The position numbers and the translations under genes were made by a program. This document shows positions 46,311-55,758 of a stretch of 64,000 nt of DNA, piece after piece; position 1 is the stretch's first letter, and each line of letters starts with the position of its first letter. The notes under the pieces were generated by a model. It worked only from the letters and a program-made list of their open reading frames with translations. It did not search any database and was not told the DNA's origin. This stretch comes from UBA1672 sp963977495 (GTDB lineage: Bacteria > Pseudomonadota > Alphaproteobacteria > Micavibrionales > Micavibrionaceae): contig CAXBOT010000001.1 in the NCBI GenBank assembly GCA_963977495.1, positions 1,302,001-1,366,000 on the forward strand, read 5' to 3'.

Positions 46311-47550
46311 CCTGCCCCCCTTCGCGCGAAGGATTAGCGCGGCGCATGGATAACGAACTGCGCGCGATTGATTTACGTTTTTTCTGACGCGTTAAGGCCA
46401 GAACAAACCCCATCGATAACGACATAGAGAGCATCGACGAACCGCCATAGCTCACGAAGGGTAATGTCATGCCTTTGGCGGGCAATAAATTCACGGCAGA
46501 ACCGATATGGATCAAAGATTGAAACCCGAACATCGCCAGCAAACCACCCGCAGCCAAAACAGAGAACACGTCCTGCGTATCTTGCAACCTGCGAAATCCC
46601 CGCAGCATAATATAAAGGAAAATCCCCATCATAATCAGGGCAAAGAGCAGCCCCATTTCCTCCACCAGAACGGAGAATATAAAATCGGCATGCGCATCAG
46701 GTAAGCTCAACTTCTCCACGCCCTGCCCCGGCCCTACGCCTGCAAATCCGCCATGGCGAATAGCATCCAGCGATTGTTCAACCTGATAATTATCGCCGCT
46801 TTCGGGATTAAAATATCTATCGACACGGCTGCGAACATGGGAAAAGGCAAAATAAGCCGCCGTCAAACCGCCCGCACCAGCTCCAAGCAAAATAGCCAGA
46901 TAGCGAAAACGCAGCCCCGCCAGAAAAACCTGCACCGCAAACACAGTGGTTAAAACAACCGTCATCCCCAAATCAGGCTGCATCAATAACAGCGTAATTA
47001 AAAAGACATAAAGCGCCACAGCAATGTGATAACCATAAAACACAGGCAAGCGCACATTCTTCACAGGCGTGACATGCATCGTGTCGGCATGGTGAATAGA
47101 ATCCTTATGCAGGGCAATCAACCACGCAGCAACCACGGCAAAGGCGGGTTTTATAAATTCGCTCGGCTGCACCGAAAACCCGAAAAGTAATATCCAGCGG
47201 CGCGCGCCTTTGACCTCATCCCCAAAAAATAACACCAAAAACATCAACGTCACCGCGCCGATTAAAATCAAGCTGGCCATACGCCAGACTTGGCGCGGCG
47301 TAACCATAGACACACCGATCAAGATCAAAATTGACGGGATTAGGAATATGATGTGTTTTTTAAGAAAGTGATAATCCCCGACACCGATTTTCTCGGCCAC
47401 GGCAGGGCTGGCACTGGCAACCAAGGCCACACCGAAAAGCATCAGCGATAACACACACGCCAAAAGCGTCCGATCAACCGTCCACCACCACGCGCCTAAG
47501 AAAGACTGATCCATGCGTGAGAAGGCTTGTGGTTGCGTGACGTCGGACAT
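46300..47550 (-). CDS. ftsW: Division SEDS glycosyltransferase FtsW
   Basis: 416 residues, about ten membrane helices. Family marks: KGARRWILLFGFSVQPSE, QPDLGMTVV, GPGQGVEKLSLPDAHADFIF and LPFVSYGGSSMLSMSLS. It polymerises septal glycan with PBP3 (ftsI). The N-terminal about 25 residues and the C-terminal about 25 residues are polar and cytoplasmic. Confidence 0.97.
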   Translation of the reverse strand: MSDVTQPQAFSRMDQSFLGAWWWTVDRTLLACVLSLMLFGVALVASASPAVAEKIGVGDYHFLKKHIIFLIPSILILIGVSMVTPRQVWRMASLILIGAVTLMFLVLFFGDEVKGARRWILLFGFSVQPSEFIKPAFAVVAAWLIALHKDSIHHADTMHVTPVKNVRLPVFYGYHIAVALYVFLITLLLMQPDLGMTVVLTTVFAVQVFLAGLRFRYLAILLGAGAGGLTAAYFAFSHVRSRVDRYFNPESGDNYQVEQSLDAIRHGGFAGVGPGQGVEKLSLPDAHADFIFSVLVEEMGLLFALIMMGIFLYIMLRGFRRLQDTQDVFSVLAAGGLLAMFGFQSLIHIGSAVNLLPAKGMTLPFVSYGGSSMLSMSLSMGFVLALTRQKKRKSIARSSLSMRRANPSREGGQDDE

Positions 47551-47583
47551 ATATTTTCTGCACTTAGAGGGTATCGTTTGTGT

Positions 47584-49017
47584 TTATTCTTCGGGTAAAT
47601 CGCGCACAATTTCTGCGAAATGATTACCACGGTGCTCGAATGAGTCATATTGATCGAAAGATGCACATGCCGGAGACAAAAGAACAACGCCCGTACCGCC
47701 AGGTTGCCCACGGTTTTCCTGCGCCATGTTATGCGCCTTAAGCACCGCATTTTCCAACGTAAAGCACCGCGTATAATCCATGCCGTATTTATCGAACCAA
47801 TTTGCAAATTCTTCCGTTGATTCACCGATTAAGAATGCATGCTTGATATGGGGGAAGAAATTCTCCAAGCCGTCCAGACCCGTTTTCTTTCTTTTTCCGC
47901 CAACAATCCAGTACACATTATTCTGACAGCCCAAAGCCACCGCAGCCGACGCGGCGTTGGTTGATTTGCTGTCATTTACAAAGCCGACACCATTGATTGT
48001 ACGCACCGGAAATTGCCTATGGTTCAACCCGGGAAAACTCTCAAACCCCGCCCATATTTTAGCAGGCGCAACACCTGCCATTTTAACGGCGGCATAGGCA
48101 CAGGCCGCATTTTGATGGTTATGGATCCCCTTAAGGGCAAGCATTTTGGATAAATCCCCGATTGTTTTGGCATCGCCATCCATAACATCAAACAGCGTGC
48201 CATCCTCTACATACACACCCGAAGACAGTGTTTTAAGCGTTGATATTTCTATGACATCACGCAATTCCAAATCACGCGCACGTGCATAAATATTGCGGGT
48301 ATGCTCATCATCCGTACAAATCACCGCCGTCGCATCCGTGGAATGTGCGCCCAGTTCGGTGATACGCTCTTTTACATCGGCATAATGTTCCATGGTGCCG
48401 TGACGATCAATATGATCGGGCGTCAAATTCAAAATAACCGCGATATCGGGGCGGAAGACGGGGCAGAGATCAATCTGAAAAGATGAAATCTCAAGAACCA
48501 CCCAATCAGGCGGATCACTTTCAACATCCAGTTCAAAAACAGGCGTACCAATATTACCGCCCAAAACGGCCTTCTGCCCGCCGCCGATCAACAGATGGGT
48601 AACCAGCGCCGAAGTTGTCGATTTACCGTTCGTACTTGTTATACCGATTGTTTTGAGGGACGGATAAATACGCGTGAATAATTCTATATCGCAAAATATT
48701 TCAAGATCAGCTTCTTGCGCTTTTTTCACAACATCATGGGGTTCAGGATGGGTAAGCGGAATTCCCGGTGATAAAATCAAATAGGCAAATTCCGAAAAAT
48801 CCTGCGTGGTAATGTCTAACTGCGTGATGTTCTTACGTTTGAATTTCTTATAATTATCGGGATTATCATCACCGATCACAACCTGAGCGCCCGCTTTACT
48901 TAAAGCATTGACGGTTGCGCTGCCCGATTTACCCAGCCCATAAACCAATACAGGTTGCTTATTCAAAATTTTTACAAAATTCTTAATCTCGCTCATGTCT
49001 TCAGTGATCCCACGCAT
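47584..49017 (-). CDS. murD: UDP-MurNAc-L-Ala--D-glutamate ligase
   Basis: 477 residues. Motifs: VLVYGLGKSGSATVNALSKAG (UDP binding), GITSTNGKSTTSALVTHLL (P-loop), LEISSFQI, NLTPDHIDRHGTM, and FVNDSKSTNAASAAVAL. An ATG seven codons in (48996) may be the true start. It is between mraY and ftsW as usual. Confidence 0.96.
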   Translation of the reverse strand: MRGITEDMSEIKNFVKILNKQPVLVYGLGKSGSATVNALSKAGAQVVIGDDNPDNYKKFKRKNITQLDITTQDFSEFAYLILSPGIPLTHPEPHDVVKKAQEADLEIFCDIELFTRIYPSLKTIGITSTNGKSTTSALVTHLLIGGGQKAVLGGNIGTPVFELDVESDPPDWVVLEISSFQIDLCPVFRPDIAVILNLTPDHIDRHGTMEHYADVKERITELGAHSTDATAVICTDDEHTRNIYARARDLELRDVIEISTLKTLSSGVYVEDGTLFDVMDGDAKTIGDLSKMLALKGIHNHQNAACAYAAVKMAGVAPAKIWAGFESFPGLNHRQFPVRTINGVGFVNDSKSTNAASAAVALGCQNNVYWIVGGKRKKTGLDGLENFFPHIKHAFLIGESTEEFANWFDKYGMDYTRCFTLENAVLKAHNMAQENRGQPGGTGVVLLSPACASFDQYDSFEHRGNHFAEIVRDLPEE

Positions 49018-49038
49018 TCGATTAAAAAGATGGACAGA

Positions 49039-50115
49039 TTATCGCAGCTTAAGCGTTGCGAGTCCAACCAAAGCTAAAATTACAGCGATGATCCAAAAGC
49101 GGATCACGATTGTCGGCTCTGACCATCCCTTTTTCTCAAAATGATGGTGCAAGGGTGCCATAGCAAAGACCCGTTTACCCGTTAGCTTGAACGATGCCAC
49201 TTGTACAATCACCGACACCGTTTCCAACACGAAAAGCCCACCGATGATGGCCAGAACAATCTCATGCTTGGTAATAACAGAGATCACGCCAAGCAGTCCG
49301 CCCATCGCCAAAGACCCTGTATCGCCCATAAAAATTGCCGCTGGCGGGGCGTTATACCAAAGGAAACCCATCGCGCCGCCGATCAATGCACCGCATATAA
49401 TCGCAAGTTCTGCCGCGCCGGGGACGTGGTTCAAATATAGATATTGTGAAAAGTCGACACGCCCGACCAAATAAGCAATCAAACCAAAACAACCCGCAGC
49501 AATCGCAACAGGCACAATCGCAAGCCCATCAAGACCATCGGTCAAGTTCACAGCATTCGACGCGCCGATAATCACCAACAGAGACCACGGTACAAAAAAC
49601 CACGATATATTAATCAAAACATCCTTAAAGAATGGCGGCGCGATCTCTGTGCTTAGATGATCAGGCAAGGCGTACATAATCCCTACCGTTGCAATCAAGC
49701 CGAAAAACACCTGCCCCAGAATCTTAATGCGCCCCGAAAGCCCCTTCGTATTGCGCTTGGTTAGTTTCAAATAATCATCCGCGAACCCAATCAAGCCATA
49801 GCCCAGCATCACCAACAACGCATACCAAACATACACATTGGCAAGATTCGCCCATAAAATTGTACTGACACACACAGAAATCAAAATCATCAATCCGCCC
49901 ATTGTCGGCGTTCCGGCTTTTTTGAAATGTGTTTCCGGCCCGTCATCGCGGATCGGTTGCCCCTCTTGCTGTTTTGATTTCAACCACCGGATCATATGGG
50001 GCGCAATCATAAAGCACATAATCATAGAGGTAACGATTGCCCCGCCCGTTCGAAACGTGATTGAACGGAACAAATCAAAGAAAAGTGTTGTATCAGCAAA
50101 TAAATTATAAAGCAT
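49039..50115 (-). CDS. mraY: Phospho-MurNAc-pentapeptide transferase MraY
   Basis: 358 residues with about ten helices. It moves phospho-MurNAc-pentapeptide from UMP to undecaprenyl phosphate, making lipid I. Signature regions are FADDYLKLTKRNTKGLSGR, NAVNLTDGLDGLAI and IFMGDTGSLAMGG, with PLHHHFEKKGW near the C-terminus. It overlaps the unknown upstream gene by 11 bases. Confidence 0.97.
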   Translation of the reverse strand: MLYNLFADTTLFFDLFRSITFRTGGAIVTSMIMCFMIAPHMIRWLKSKQQEGQPIRDDGPETHFKKAGTPTMGGLMILISVCVSTILWANLANVYVWYALLVMLGYGLIGFADDYLKLTKRNTKGLSGRIKILGQVFFGLIATVGIMYALPDHLSTEIAPPFFKDVLINISWFFVPWSLLVIIGASNAVNLTDGLDGLAIVPVAIAAGCFGLIAYLVGRVDFSQYLYLNHVPGAAELAIICGALIGGAMGFLWYNAPPAAIFMGDTGSLAMGGLLGVISVITKHEIVLAIIGGLFVLETVSVIVQVASFKLTGKRVFAMAPLHHHFEKKGWSEPTIVIRFWIIAVILALVGLATLKLR

Positions 50116-50566
50116 GGCCGGCCATTTTTGTCTTTTGCATATGATGCTCTACTACGCGCAAGGCTTCAACCATCTTTATCTTTAAACTGTTTTTTTCTTG
50201 CTTAAAAACCAAAAGATCACCCGGACATAAGACATCGGGCACAATCTTTTCGATTTCGCCGTCCTTATAAAGTGTGGACAGCAGATTATTCACATTACGA
50301 ATTTCAGGTTTACGCAAAGAGGTATAAACGAAATCCAAATGCCCCATGCGAAACGGAATTGCAACATCCCCCGTTCCCTTGCGGGCATAGCATTTCTGCG
50401 GATAATCAACATATTCCAACATCACCATTTGACGACCGTTATTGCCCATATCAATCATGTTACCAACGCGAAAAACAACGCCTGTTGACCTCTTCCTTGG
50501 CTGCACACGTACGGTGACCGAACGTGTCTTTAAATGCGACCAGAAATAACGGTTATCTTCAATCAT
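50105..50566 (-). CDS. Unknown protein occupying the murF position
   Basis: 153 residues, no signal peptide or membrane helix, no family recognised. It is basic in the first half (RSVTVRVQPRKRSTG), then has strand-like segments with GNNGRQMVMLEYVDYPQKC, and a region of LCPGDLLVFKQEKNSLKIKM before a helix ending in HHMQKTKMAG. It lies 21 bases after murE and overlaps mraY, exactly where murF stands in nearly all proteobacterial dcw clusters. It is too short and shows no P-loop to be a MurF remnant. Tight coupling suggests a cell-wall or division-related role. Confidence 0.75.
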   Translation of the reverse strand: MIEDNRYFWSHLKTRSVTVRVQPRKRSTGVVFRVGNMIDMGNNGRQMVMLEYVDYPQKCYARKGTGDVAIPFRMGHLDFVYTSLRKPEIRNVNNLLSTLYKDGEIEKIVPDVLCPGDLLVFKQEKNSLKIKMVEALRVVEHHMQKTKMAGHAL

Positions 50567-50587
50567 AAATACTCTCTATCCCAAATT

Positions 50588-52060
50588 TTAGTGATTACTC
50601 TTTGTTGCGAATGCATTACTCAGTTCCAATGCGTCATCAAACGGCAAAATTTTATCGCCAATGATTTGCCCTTGCTCGTGCCCCTTACCGGCGACCAGAA
50701 AAATATCGTCTTTACCCATAGATTGCACGCCGCGCAGAATCGCTTTTCGACGATCATCCACAACTTCAATCCCCTCAGCCGTATCTTCAATTCCGCCCAC
50801 AATTTGTTCGCGGATAATGGCAGGATTTTCACTCCGCGGATTATCATCTGTGATAAGAACAACATCTGACAAATGCGCGGCAATTTCACCCATCATCGCG
50901 CGCTTGGACGGATCACGATCTCCCCCACAGCCAAACACGCAAATCAAACGCCCCTTCGTATGCGGACGCAACGAATTCAATACCGTTTTCAGCGCATCGG
51001 GTGTATGTGCATAATCAACATAGCCATGATACAACCCTTGCGCGTCGCTCACATGTTGCAATCTGCCCGGCACACCACCGATAGATGCAAGAGCGTTCAC
51101 GGCCTTATTGATACGGCGTTCATCGTTCGGCGCCTCGGCAATAACACAGCCAAGCGCGCACAAGATATTCATCACCTGAAATTCACCAACTAACGGGATT
51201 TTCACATCAAAGGAACGCCCATCAATTTCAAGGCTTACTGCCTGATGAACACCAGACACCGTGCAGGCGCGCAAAACAATATCATCAGCCTGCTTGCCAT
51301 ATGATAAAATGCGGATCCCTCTTTTTTTGCAAACCACTGATATTTCATGATATTCGGGAACATCTGCATTCAAAACAGCCGTGCCGCTAATGGGCAGTAA
51401 TTCTTCGAACAAGCGCGCCTTTGCCGCAAAATAATTATCCATATCGGTGTGATAATCCAGATGATCTTGCGAGAAATTGGTAAAGGCCGCCACAGTGATC
51501 TGCGCGCCATCCAGACGATATTGCGCCAAACCGTGGCTGGATGCCTCAATCGCCACATGGGACACACCATCACCCGCCATTTGCGCCAACGTTTTAAACA
51601 GCGATACGGGATCGGGCGTGGTCAGGGCATTATTTAATGTGCCGATATATGTCGCGCTCTCATCCAAGGCCGTCCAGAGTTGATCGGCAAAATGCACGAC
51701 AGAGCTTTTACCATTTGTACCTGTGACGGCGGCAATATGCGCAGGTTGACGGCCATAGAACTGCGCCGCGATATAACTGAAATCTTGACGCGGATTATCT
51801 GACACAACGCATTGCGCCTTGGCCGCATCATCCCCCAGATCACACGCTTTATCCGTCAAAATCACACGCGCCCCGCGCGCCAATGCATCAGGGATATATG
51901 CATACCCGTCATGCGCCTCACCGCGCAAAGCCGCGAACAAAAAGCCAGCTTCAACGGCTCGGCTATCCTGCGTTACACCGCGTAACGCCGGTACATCAAT
52001 ATCCAATTGTGATCGCTTACTCGGCAGAGGCAAGTTTCTTTCCTTTTTCGGGTTTATCAT
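50588..52060 (-). CDS. murE: UDP-MurNAc-tripeptide synthetase, meso-DAP type
   Basis: 490 residues from the ATG at 52060, which overlaps ftsI by 44 bases. A longer reading to 52150 would overlap ftsI much further and is not needed. It adds meso-diaminopimelate: the specificity motif DDNPRSENP is intact, and VTGTNGKSSVVHF (P-loop), VAIEASSHGL, NFSQDHLDYH and GYVDYAHTPDAL are visible. The N-domain with GVTQDSRAVEAGFLFAALRG begins very near the start, so the front is short. Confidence 0.96.
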   Translation of the reverse strand: MINPKKERNLPLPSKRSQLDIDVPALRGVTQDSRAVEAGFLFAALRGEAHDGYAYIPDALARGARVILTDKACDLGDDAAKAQCVVSDNPRQDFSYIAAQFYGRQPAHIAAVTGTNGKSSVVHFADQLWTALDESATYIGTLNNALTTPDPVSLFKTLAQMAGDGVSHVAIEASSHGLAQYRLDGAQITVAAFTNFSQDHLDYHTDMDNYFAAKARLFEELLPISGTAVLNADVPEYHEISVVCKKRGIRILSYGKQADDIVLRACTVSGVHQAVSLEIDGRSFDVKIPLVGEFQVMNILCALGCVIAEAPNDERRINKAVNALASIGGVPGRLQHVSDAQGLYHGYVDYAHTPDALKTVLNSLRPHTKGRLICVFGCGGDRDPSKRAMMGEIAAHLSDVVLITDDNPRSENPAIIREQIVGGIEDTAEGIEVVDDRRKAILRGVQSMGKDDIFLVAGKGHEQGQIIGDKILPFDDALELSNAFATKSNH

Positions 52061-53750
52061 GAATATAGGGGAGAAGATCCAGTGCAATGTCCCGGGACGG
52101 GTCATACTGGTCGGCAGGAAGACCGAGGATGGAAACCATAGATTGGACAATACGCTTCACAGCAGGCGCAGCAACCCAGCCCGCAGTCGCATAGCCGTAA
52201 CTGCTTTTATTCCCGTTTGGTTCATCAACCATGACCATCACGACATAGCGCGGGTCCTCAATCGGAAAAGCGCCAACAAAAGACGAAATCAATTTATTTC
52301 TGCGATACCGTCCGCCGATACTTTTTTCGGCTGTACCGGTTTTACCGCCAATGGCAATGCCCTCAAGGTTGGCCTTGCGCCCTGTGCCTTGCGCAACAAC
52401 AAGACGCAATAACTTACGCATCTTTTCTGACGTCCGTTCGGATAAAACACGCACTTCACTACGCATGCCTTGTTTATCGTTCTTCTTTATAAGGGTTGGT
52501 TGAATAGCAATCCCGCCATTCACCACAGTTGCAACGGCTGCGCTCATTTGCAGGGCGCTGGTCGAAATACCATGACCATAAGACACCGTCATCGTACTGT
52601 CTTCGCGCCAAGGGTGGGGCACGATCGGTGCGCCGATTTCCCTGATATCAAAACGCAGCGCATCCATCAGTCCTAAATCTTTGTAAAAAGCCCGAAGCGC
52701 ATCGCCGCCAACCATTTTACCCATAAGCGCGCTGCCGATATTAGAGGAATACATAAACACCTCAGCAACCGTCAAAATACGTTTCTGTGCGTGATAGTCA
52801 CTGATTTTAAACCAACCGATTTTCAAAGGCTTACGCGCATCAAAGGTGAAATCCATGCCGACCTTTTCCAACTCAAGCAACGCCGCAGTGGAAAAAATCT
52901 TGAACATCGAACCAAGCTCGTAAACGCCCAGCGTCAAACGATTAAATTTCTGCGCATCTGTTGCGTCCGATGCTTCATTCAAATCAAAATCAGGCAGTGA
53001 CACAGCGGCCAGAACTTCGCCACTTTTCGCATCAAGCACAATGCCAACGCCCGCTTTGGCCGTAAATTCAGACATCGCGCGTGATACTTCGCGCTTCACC
53101 GCATGTTGCAAGCGCAGATCAAGGGAGATATTCACATCTTCACCACTGCCCAGCACATCGTCAAAACTGCGTTCGACCCCCGCCAGCCCCAAACCATCAC
53201 GGTCTGTATAACCGACCATGTGCGCGAACAACGAGCCTTGCGGGTAGACGCGCGTATAATTATATTTAAAGCCTAAAGACGGATCGCCGATTTTCAAAAC
53301 CGCCTGTTGCTGCGCAGGGGTAATATTATAAGCCAGCCAACCAAAACGATTATCGGCGCTCATCACGCGCTTGGCTTCTGCCTGATCAAGGTCAGGTAAA
53401 ACTTGCGCCAAATCATCCGCCAGCGCATCCGCATTCAAAACCATAGACGGATCAACAAACAAAGACGGCGTCTTTAACGTGGTGGCAACCAAAAAGCCAT
53501 TGCGATCATAAATCGCCCCGCGCCTTGGCGCGATATCCTTCACCGCCACAGTTTCCGCGCCGGAATTTTGCGCAGGCGGGTCAAAAAGCTGCGCTTGCAC
53601 CACGCCCAAATCCACCAAACGCAATCCAATAATCAGATATGCCGAAATAAAACACACAGCCAGAATAGACAAACGGCTTTGCGCCATTGAAACGGCGCTG
53701 CGGTGCTCCCCCTCAATAACAATGGATCGATAGCGCGCATGTTGCCACAT
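52017..53750 (-). CDS. ftsI: Division transpeptidase PBP3 (FtsI)
   Basis: 577 residues: cytoplasmic N-terminus, a membrane helix near 28-47, the pedestal domain and a transpeptidase with the nucleophile in ELGSMFKIF, SSN in FMYSSNIGSAL and KTG in GGKTGTAEKS. It cross-links septal peptidoglycan with FtsW. Its start codon shares a base with the ftsL stop (TAATG). Confidence 0.97.
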   Translation of the reverse strand: MWQHARYRSIVIEGEHRSAVSMAQSRLSILAVCFISAYLIIGLRLVDLGVVQAQLFDPPAQNSGAETVAVKDIAPRRGAIYDRNGFLVATTLKTPSLFVDPSMVLNADALADDLAQVLPDLDQAEAKRVMSADNRFGWLAYNITPAQQQAVLKIGDPSLGFKYNYTRVYPQGSLFAHMVGYTDRDGLGLAGVERSFDDVLGSGEDVNISLDLRLQHAVKREVSRAMSEFTAKAGVGIVLDAKSGEVLAAVSLPDFDLNEASDATDAQKFNRLTLGVYELGSMFKIFSTAALLELEKVGMDFTFDARKPLKIGWFKISDYHAQKRILTVAEVFMYSSNIGSALMGKMVGGDALRAFYKDLGLMDALRFDIREIGAPIVPHPWREDSTMTVSYGHGISTSALQMSAAVATVVNGGIAIQPTLIKKNDKQGMRSEVRVLSERTSEKMRKLLRLVVAQGTGRKANLEGIAIGGKTGTAEKSIGGRYRRNKLISSFVGAFPIEDPRYVVMVMVDEPNGNKSSYGYATAGWVAAPAVKRIVQSMVSILGLPADQYDPSRDIALDLLPYIHDKPEKGKKLASAE

Positions 53751-54109
53751 TATTCCGCATTCCTTTCGCCATAGCCAAAGGAAACCGGTATCGCCGAAGA
53801 AGTCACGACGGAATCATTCTCGTCCGCATATTCCGGGATTAAATCAGGGTTGGTAATAACCGCTTTAACATTTGTTGCCTGCAAGTCAAACGAGCCCGAA
53901 GCCAACGCTTCTAATCGTGCAGGGTTATTCAGATATGCCCACTCGGCGCGCATAACCCTGATTTTTTCCTGCTGGCGCTCTATATCACGATCATAGGCCG
54001 CGATCTCGCGGTCAACTTTTTGCACATGCTGGCTCACACGCATCAAACCGCCTGCGCTTAACGCAAGCAGAACAAACACAATCCCGTATTTAAGACACGC
54101 GCCCCTCAT
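53750..54109 (-). CDS. ftsL: FtsL-like division protein
   Basis: 119 residues from the ATG at 54109, which overlaps the rsmH stop as ATGA. One membrane helix near residues 8-24, then a leucine-poor coiled coil (VDREIAAYDRDIERQQEKIR), the WAYLNNPARLEALA motif typical of alphaproteobacterial FtsL, and an unusually polar tail. FtsL forms the FtsQLB complex. The call rests on layout and position between rsmH and ftsI. Confidence 0.9.
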   Translation of the reverse strand: MRGACLKYGIVFVLLALSAGGLMRVSQHVQKVDREIAAYDRDIERQQEKIRVMRAEWAYLNNPARLEALASGSFDLQATNVKAVITNPDLIPEYADENDSVVTSSAIPVSFGYGERNAE

Positions 54110-55071
54110 GACACACCCCCTGTACGTGCGCACCGCACCGCATAGCGCAGTTTTGCTGAACGGGAGCGCGGGTTTTCACCCGTTTCTGTTTTTGACGGCT
54201 TAACCGCCTTATTACGCAATGGTAAATCAAACACCGCAGGTTCCGGCGTATCTTGCTCGGGCAAATGACGCGAACCGCCCGCGCCCTTGCCTGATTTTTT
54301 CTTAAAGAAGTTTTTCACGCGGCGATCTTCCAGCGAATGAAAACACACCACAACCAAACGACCCTCATCATCAAGAATATCTTCTGATGCGATCAGCGCG
54401 CGATCAATCTCACCCAACTCATCATTCACAGCAATACGAAGCGCTTGAAAACTGCGCGTTGCAGGGTCAATTTTATCGCCCGGTTTTTTCGGCATCACGG
54501 CGCGGATAACATCGGCAAGATCAGCGGTTGTTTCAAACGGCTTTTCCGCGCGGCGCGTTACGATTGCTTTGGCAATGCGGCGCGACAGGCGTTCTTCTCC
54601 ATATTCATAAATCACATTGGCAAGATCTTCTTCGTCATAGCTATTCACGATATCCGCCGCCGTTTGGCCGCTCTCCATATCCATGCGCATGTCCAGCGGA
54701 CCATCAAAGCGAAACGAAAAGCCGCGCGCGCCCTCATCAATTTGCATTGAGGATACACCGACATCCAGAACAAAACCGTTCACACGCGTCACACCTGCCT
54801 CATGCAAAAGCGCACGCGCATCACCGAAACAACCGCGTAGAAATACAAACCGCGCGCCATATTCCTTGGCCATACCTTCGGCGCGCACGCGGGCAGAGGC
54901 ATCGCGGTCTATCGCGTACACCGTACAATTTGCCGCATCTAAAATCGCGCGGGAATAGCCGCCCGCACCGAACGTGCCATCAACATAAATTTCGCCGTCC
55001 TTAGGGCTGAGCGCCTCTAAAACCTCCGGCATCATAACGGGATAGTGATCACGCATTACTGGTTCAACCAT
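54106..55071 (-). CDS. rsmH: 16S rRNA m4C1402 methyltransferase RsmH
   Basis: 321 residues, S-adenosylmethionine-dependent. Motifs: HYPVMMPEVLEALSP, DGTFGAGGYSRAIL, YAIDRDASA, GVSSMQIDEGARGFSF and VVCFHSLEDRRVKNFFK. It methylates N4 of C1402 in 16S rRNA. It starts directly after the mraZ stop (TAGATG). Confidence 0.97.
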   Translation of the reverse strand: MVEPVMRDHYPVMMPEVLEALSPKDGEIYVDGTFGAGGYSRAILDAANCTVYAIDRDASARVRAEGMAKEYGARFVFLRGCFGDARALLHEAGVTRVNGFVLDVGVSSMQIDEGARGFSFRFDGPLDMRMDMESGQTAADIVNSYDEEDLANVIYEYGEERLSRRIAKAIVTRRAEKPFETTADLADVIRAVMPKKPGDKIDPATRSFQALRIAVNDELGEIDRALIASEDILDDEGRLVVVCFHSLEDRRVKNFFKKKSGKGAGGSRHLPEQDTPEPAVFDLPLRNKAVKPSKTETGENPRSRSAKLRYAVRCARTGGVS

Positions 55072-55533
55072 CTACACACCCTCCCTGCCTGTTTGAGGGA
55101 TGGTGAGCTTTTGATCCAGCACCGCGCTTCGGGCTTGCGCTTTGCGCGCGGCAAATAATTCTGGGCTCCATATCTGGAACTTACGCCCCAGACCAACGAA
55201 GGTTGCGTGTTCATCCAGACCTGCGGCCTCTATCAAATCAGCAGGTAAAACGATGCGCCCATCACCATCGCAAAATAACTGCACGCTCTCACCAAAAATA
55301 GTGGTCGCCAAATCATCTTGCTGCTGGGAAAACAGATCGTAATGATCCATACGATCACCGATCTCATCCATCTTCATCCAGTCAAAACCCTCAAGACACG
55401 GATGTTGGTGCGCGCGAAAAACAACAATACCCTGATTGATATCTTCGCCCAAGGCCGTGCGAAACGGCGCAGGCAAAGAAACCCGCCCTTTTTTATCTAT
55501 CCTATTCGTATATGTAGATAGAAATAATGCCAT
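55072..55533 (-). CDS. mraZ: Transcriptional regulator MraZ
   Basis: 153 residues with two SpoVT/AbrB-like halves, each with the DxxxR mark: NRIDKKGRVSLPAPFR and CDGDGRIVLPADLIEAAGL. In other bacteria MraZ forms a ring that binds short repeats upstream of its own gene and regulates the dcw operon. It is the first gene of the minus-strand dcw run, and phased TGG repeats stand 70-110 bases upstream. Confidence 0.95.
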   Translation of the reverse strand: MALFLSTYTNRIDKKGRVSLPAPFRTALGEDINQGIVVFRAHQHPCLEGFDWMKMDEIGDRMDHYDLFSQQQDDLATTIFGESVQLFCDGDGRIVLPADLIEAAGLDEHATFVGLGRKFQIWSPELFAARKAQARSAVLDQKLTIPQTGREGV

Positions 55534-55601
55534 AAAGCACCCTTTTCAGCGTCACCATTCGCACAGAATAAAACCATACGCACACACACCATGCTCACAA
55601 A

Positions 55602-55646
55602 TGGAAAAACATGGATATATATGGGATATCATGGGAATGGCTGGGT
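55602..55646. promoter_or_regulatory. Five TGG repeats at 10-bp phase: candidate MraZ operator
   Basis: On the plus strand TGGAA, TGGAT, TGGGA, TGGGA and TGGGT start at 55602, 55612, 55622, 55632 and 55642, exactly ten bases apart. Escherichia coli MraZ is known to bind TGGGN repeats spaced by five bases, which is this spacing. The last three copies fit that consensus fully. The repeats read on the strand opposite to mraZ. Confidence 0.7.
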
Positions 55647-55716
55647 CGTCAATAAGAACGCGCCCTAATATCCTCAAAAATAAACATTTTTTGCTTATGG
55701 AGGGTGGCGCAGTTTG

Positions 55717-55731
55717 TGGGTTAAAGTGGGG
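55717..55731. promoter_or_regulatory. Second pair of TGGGN repeats upstream of mraZ
   Basis: TGGGT (55717-55721) and TGGGG (55727-55731) are again ten bases apart, 70 bases beyond the first array and in the same orientation. They may be an accessory MraZ site. Confidence 0.45.
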
Positions 55732-55748
55732 ATAGATCACCCCATCCC

Positions 55749-55757
55749 TGTGGATAG
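55749..55757. promoter_or_regulatory. DnaA-box-like site upstream of mraZ
   Basis: TGTGGATAG is one base from the consensus TGTGGATAA. It lies 18 bases beyond the second TGGGN pair. Alone it is weak evidence; it gains some weight from the exact box in front of ftsZ. Confidence 0.3.
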
Positions 55758-55758
55758 T

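Noticed and set aside
50105..50566. Idea that this gene is a truncated murF
   Set aside because: No P-loop, no Mur ligase motif and a complete-looking frame with good coupling; better treated as an unrelated gene.
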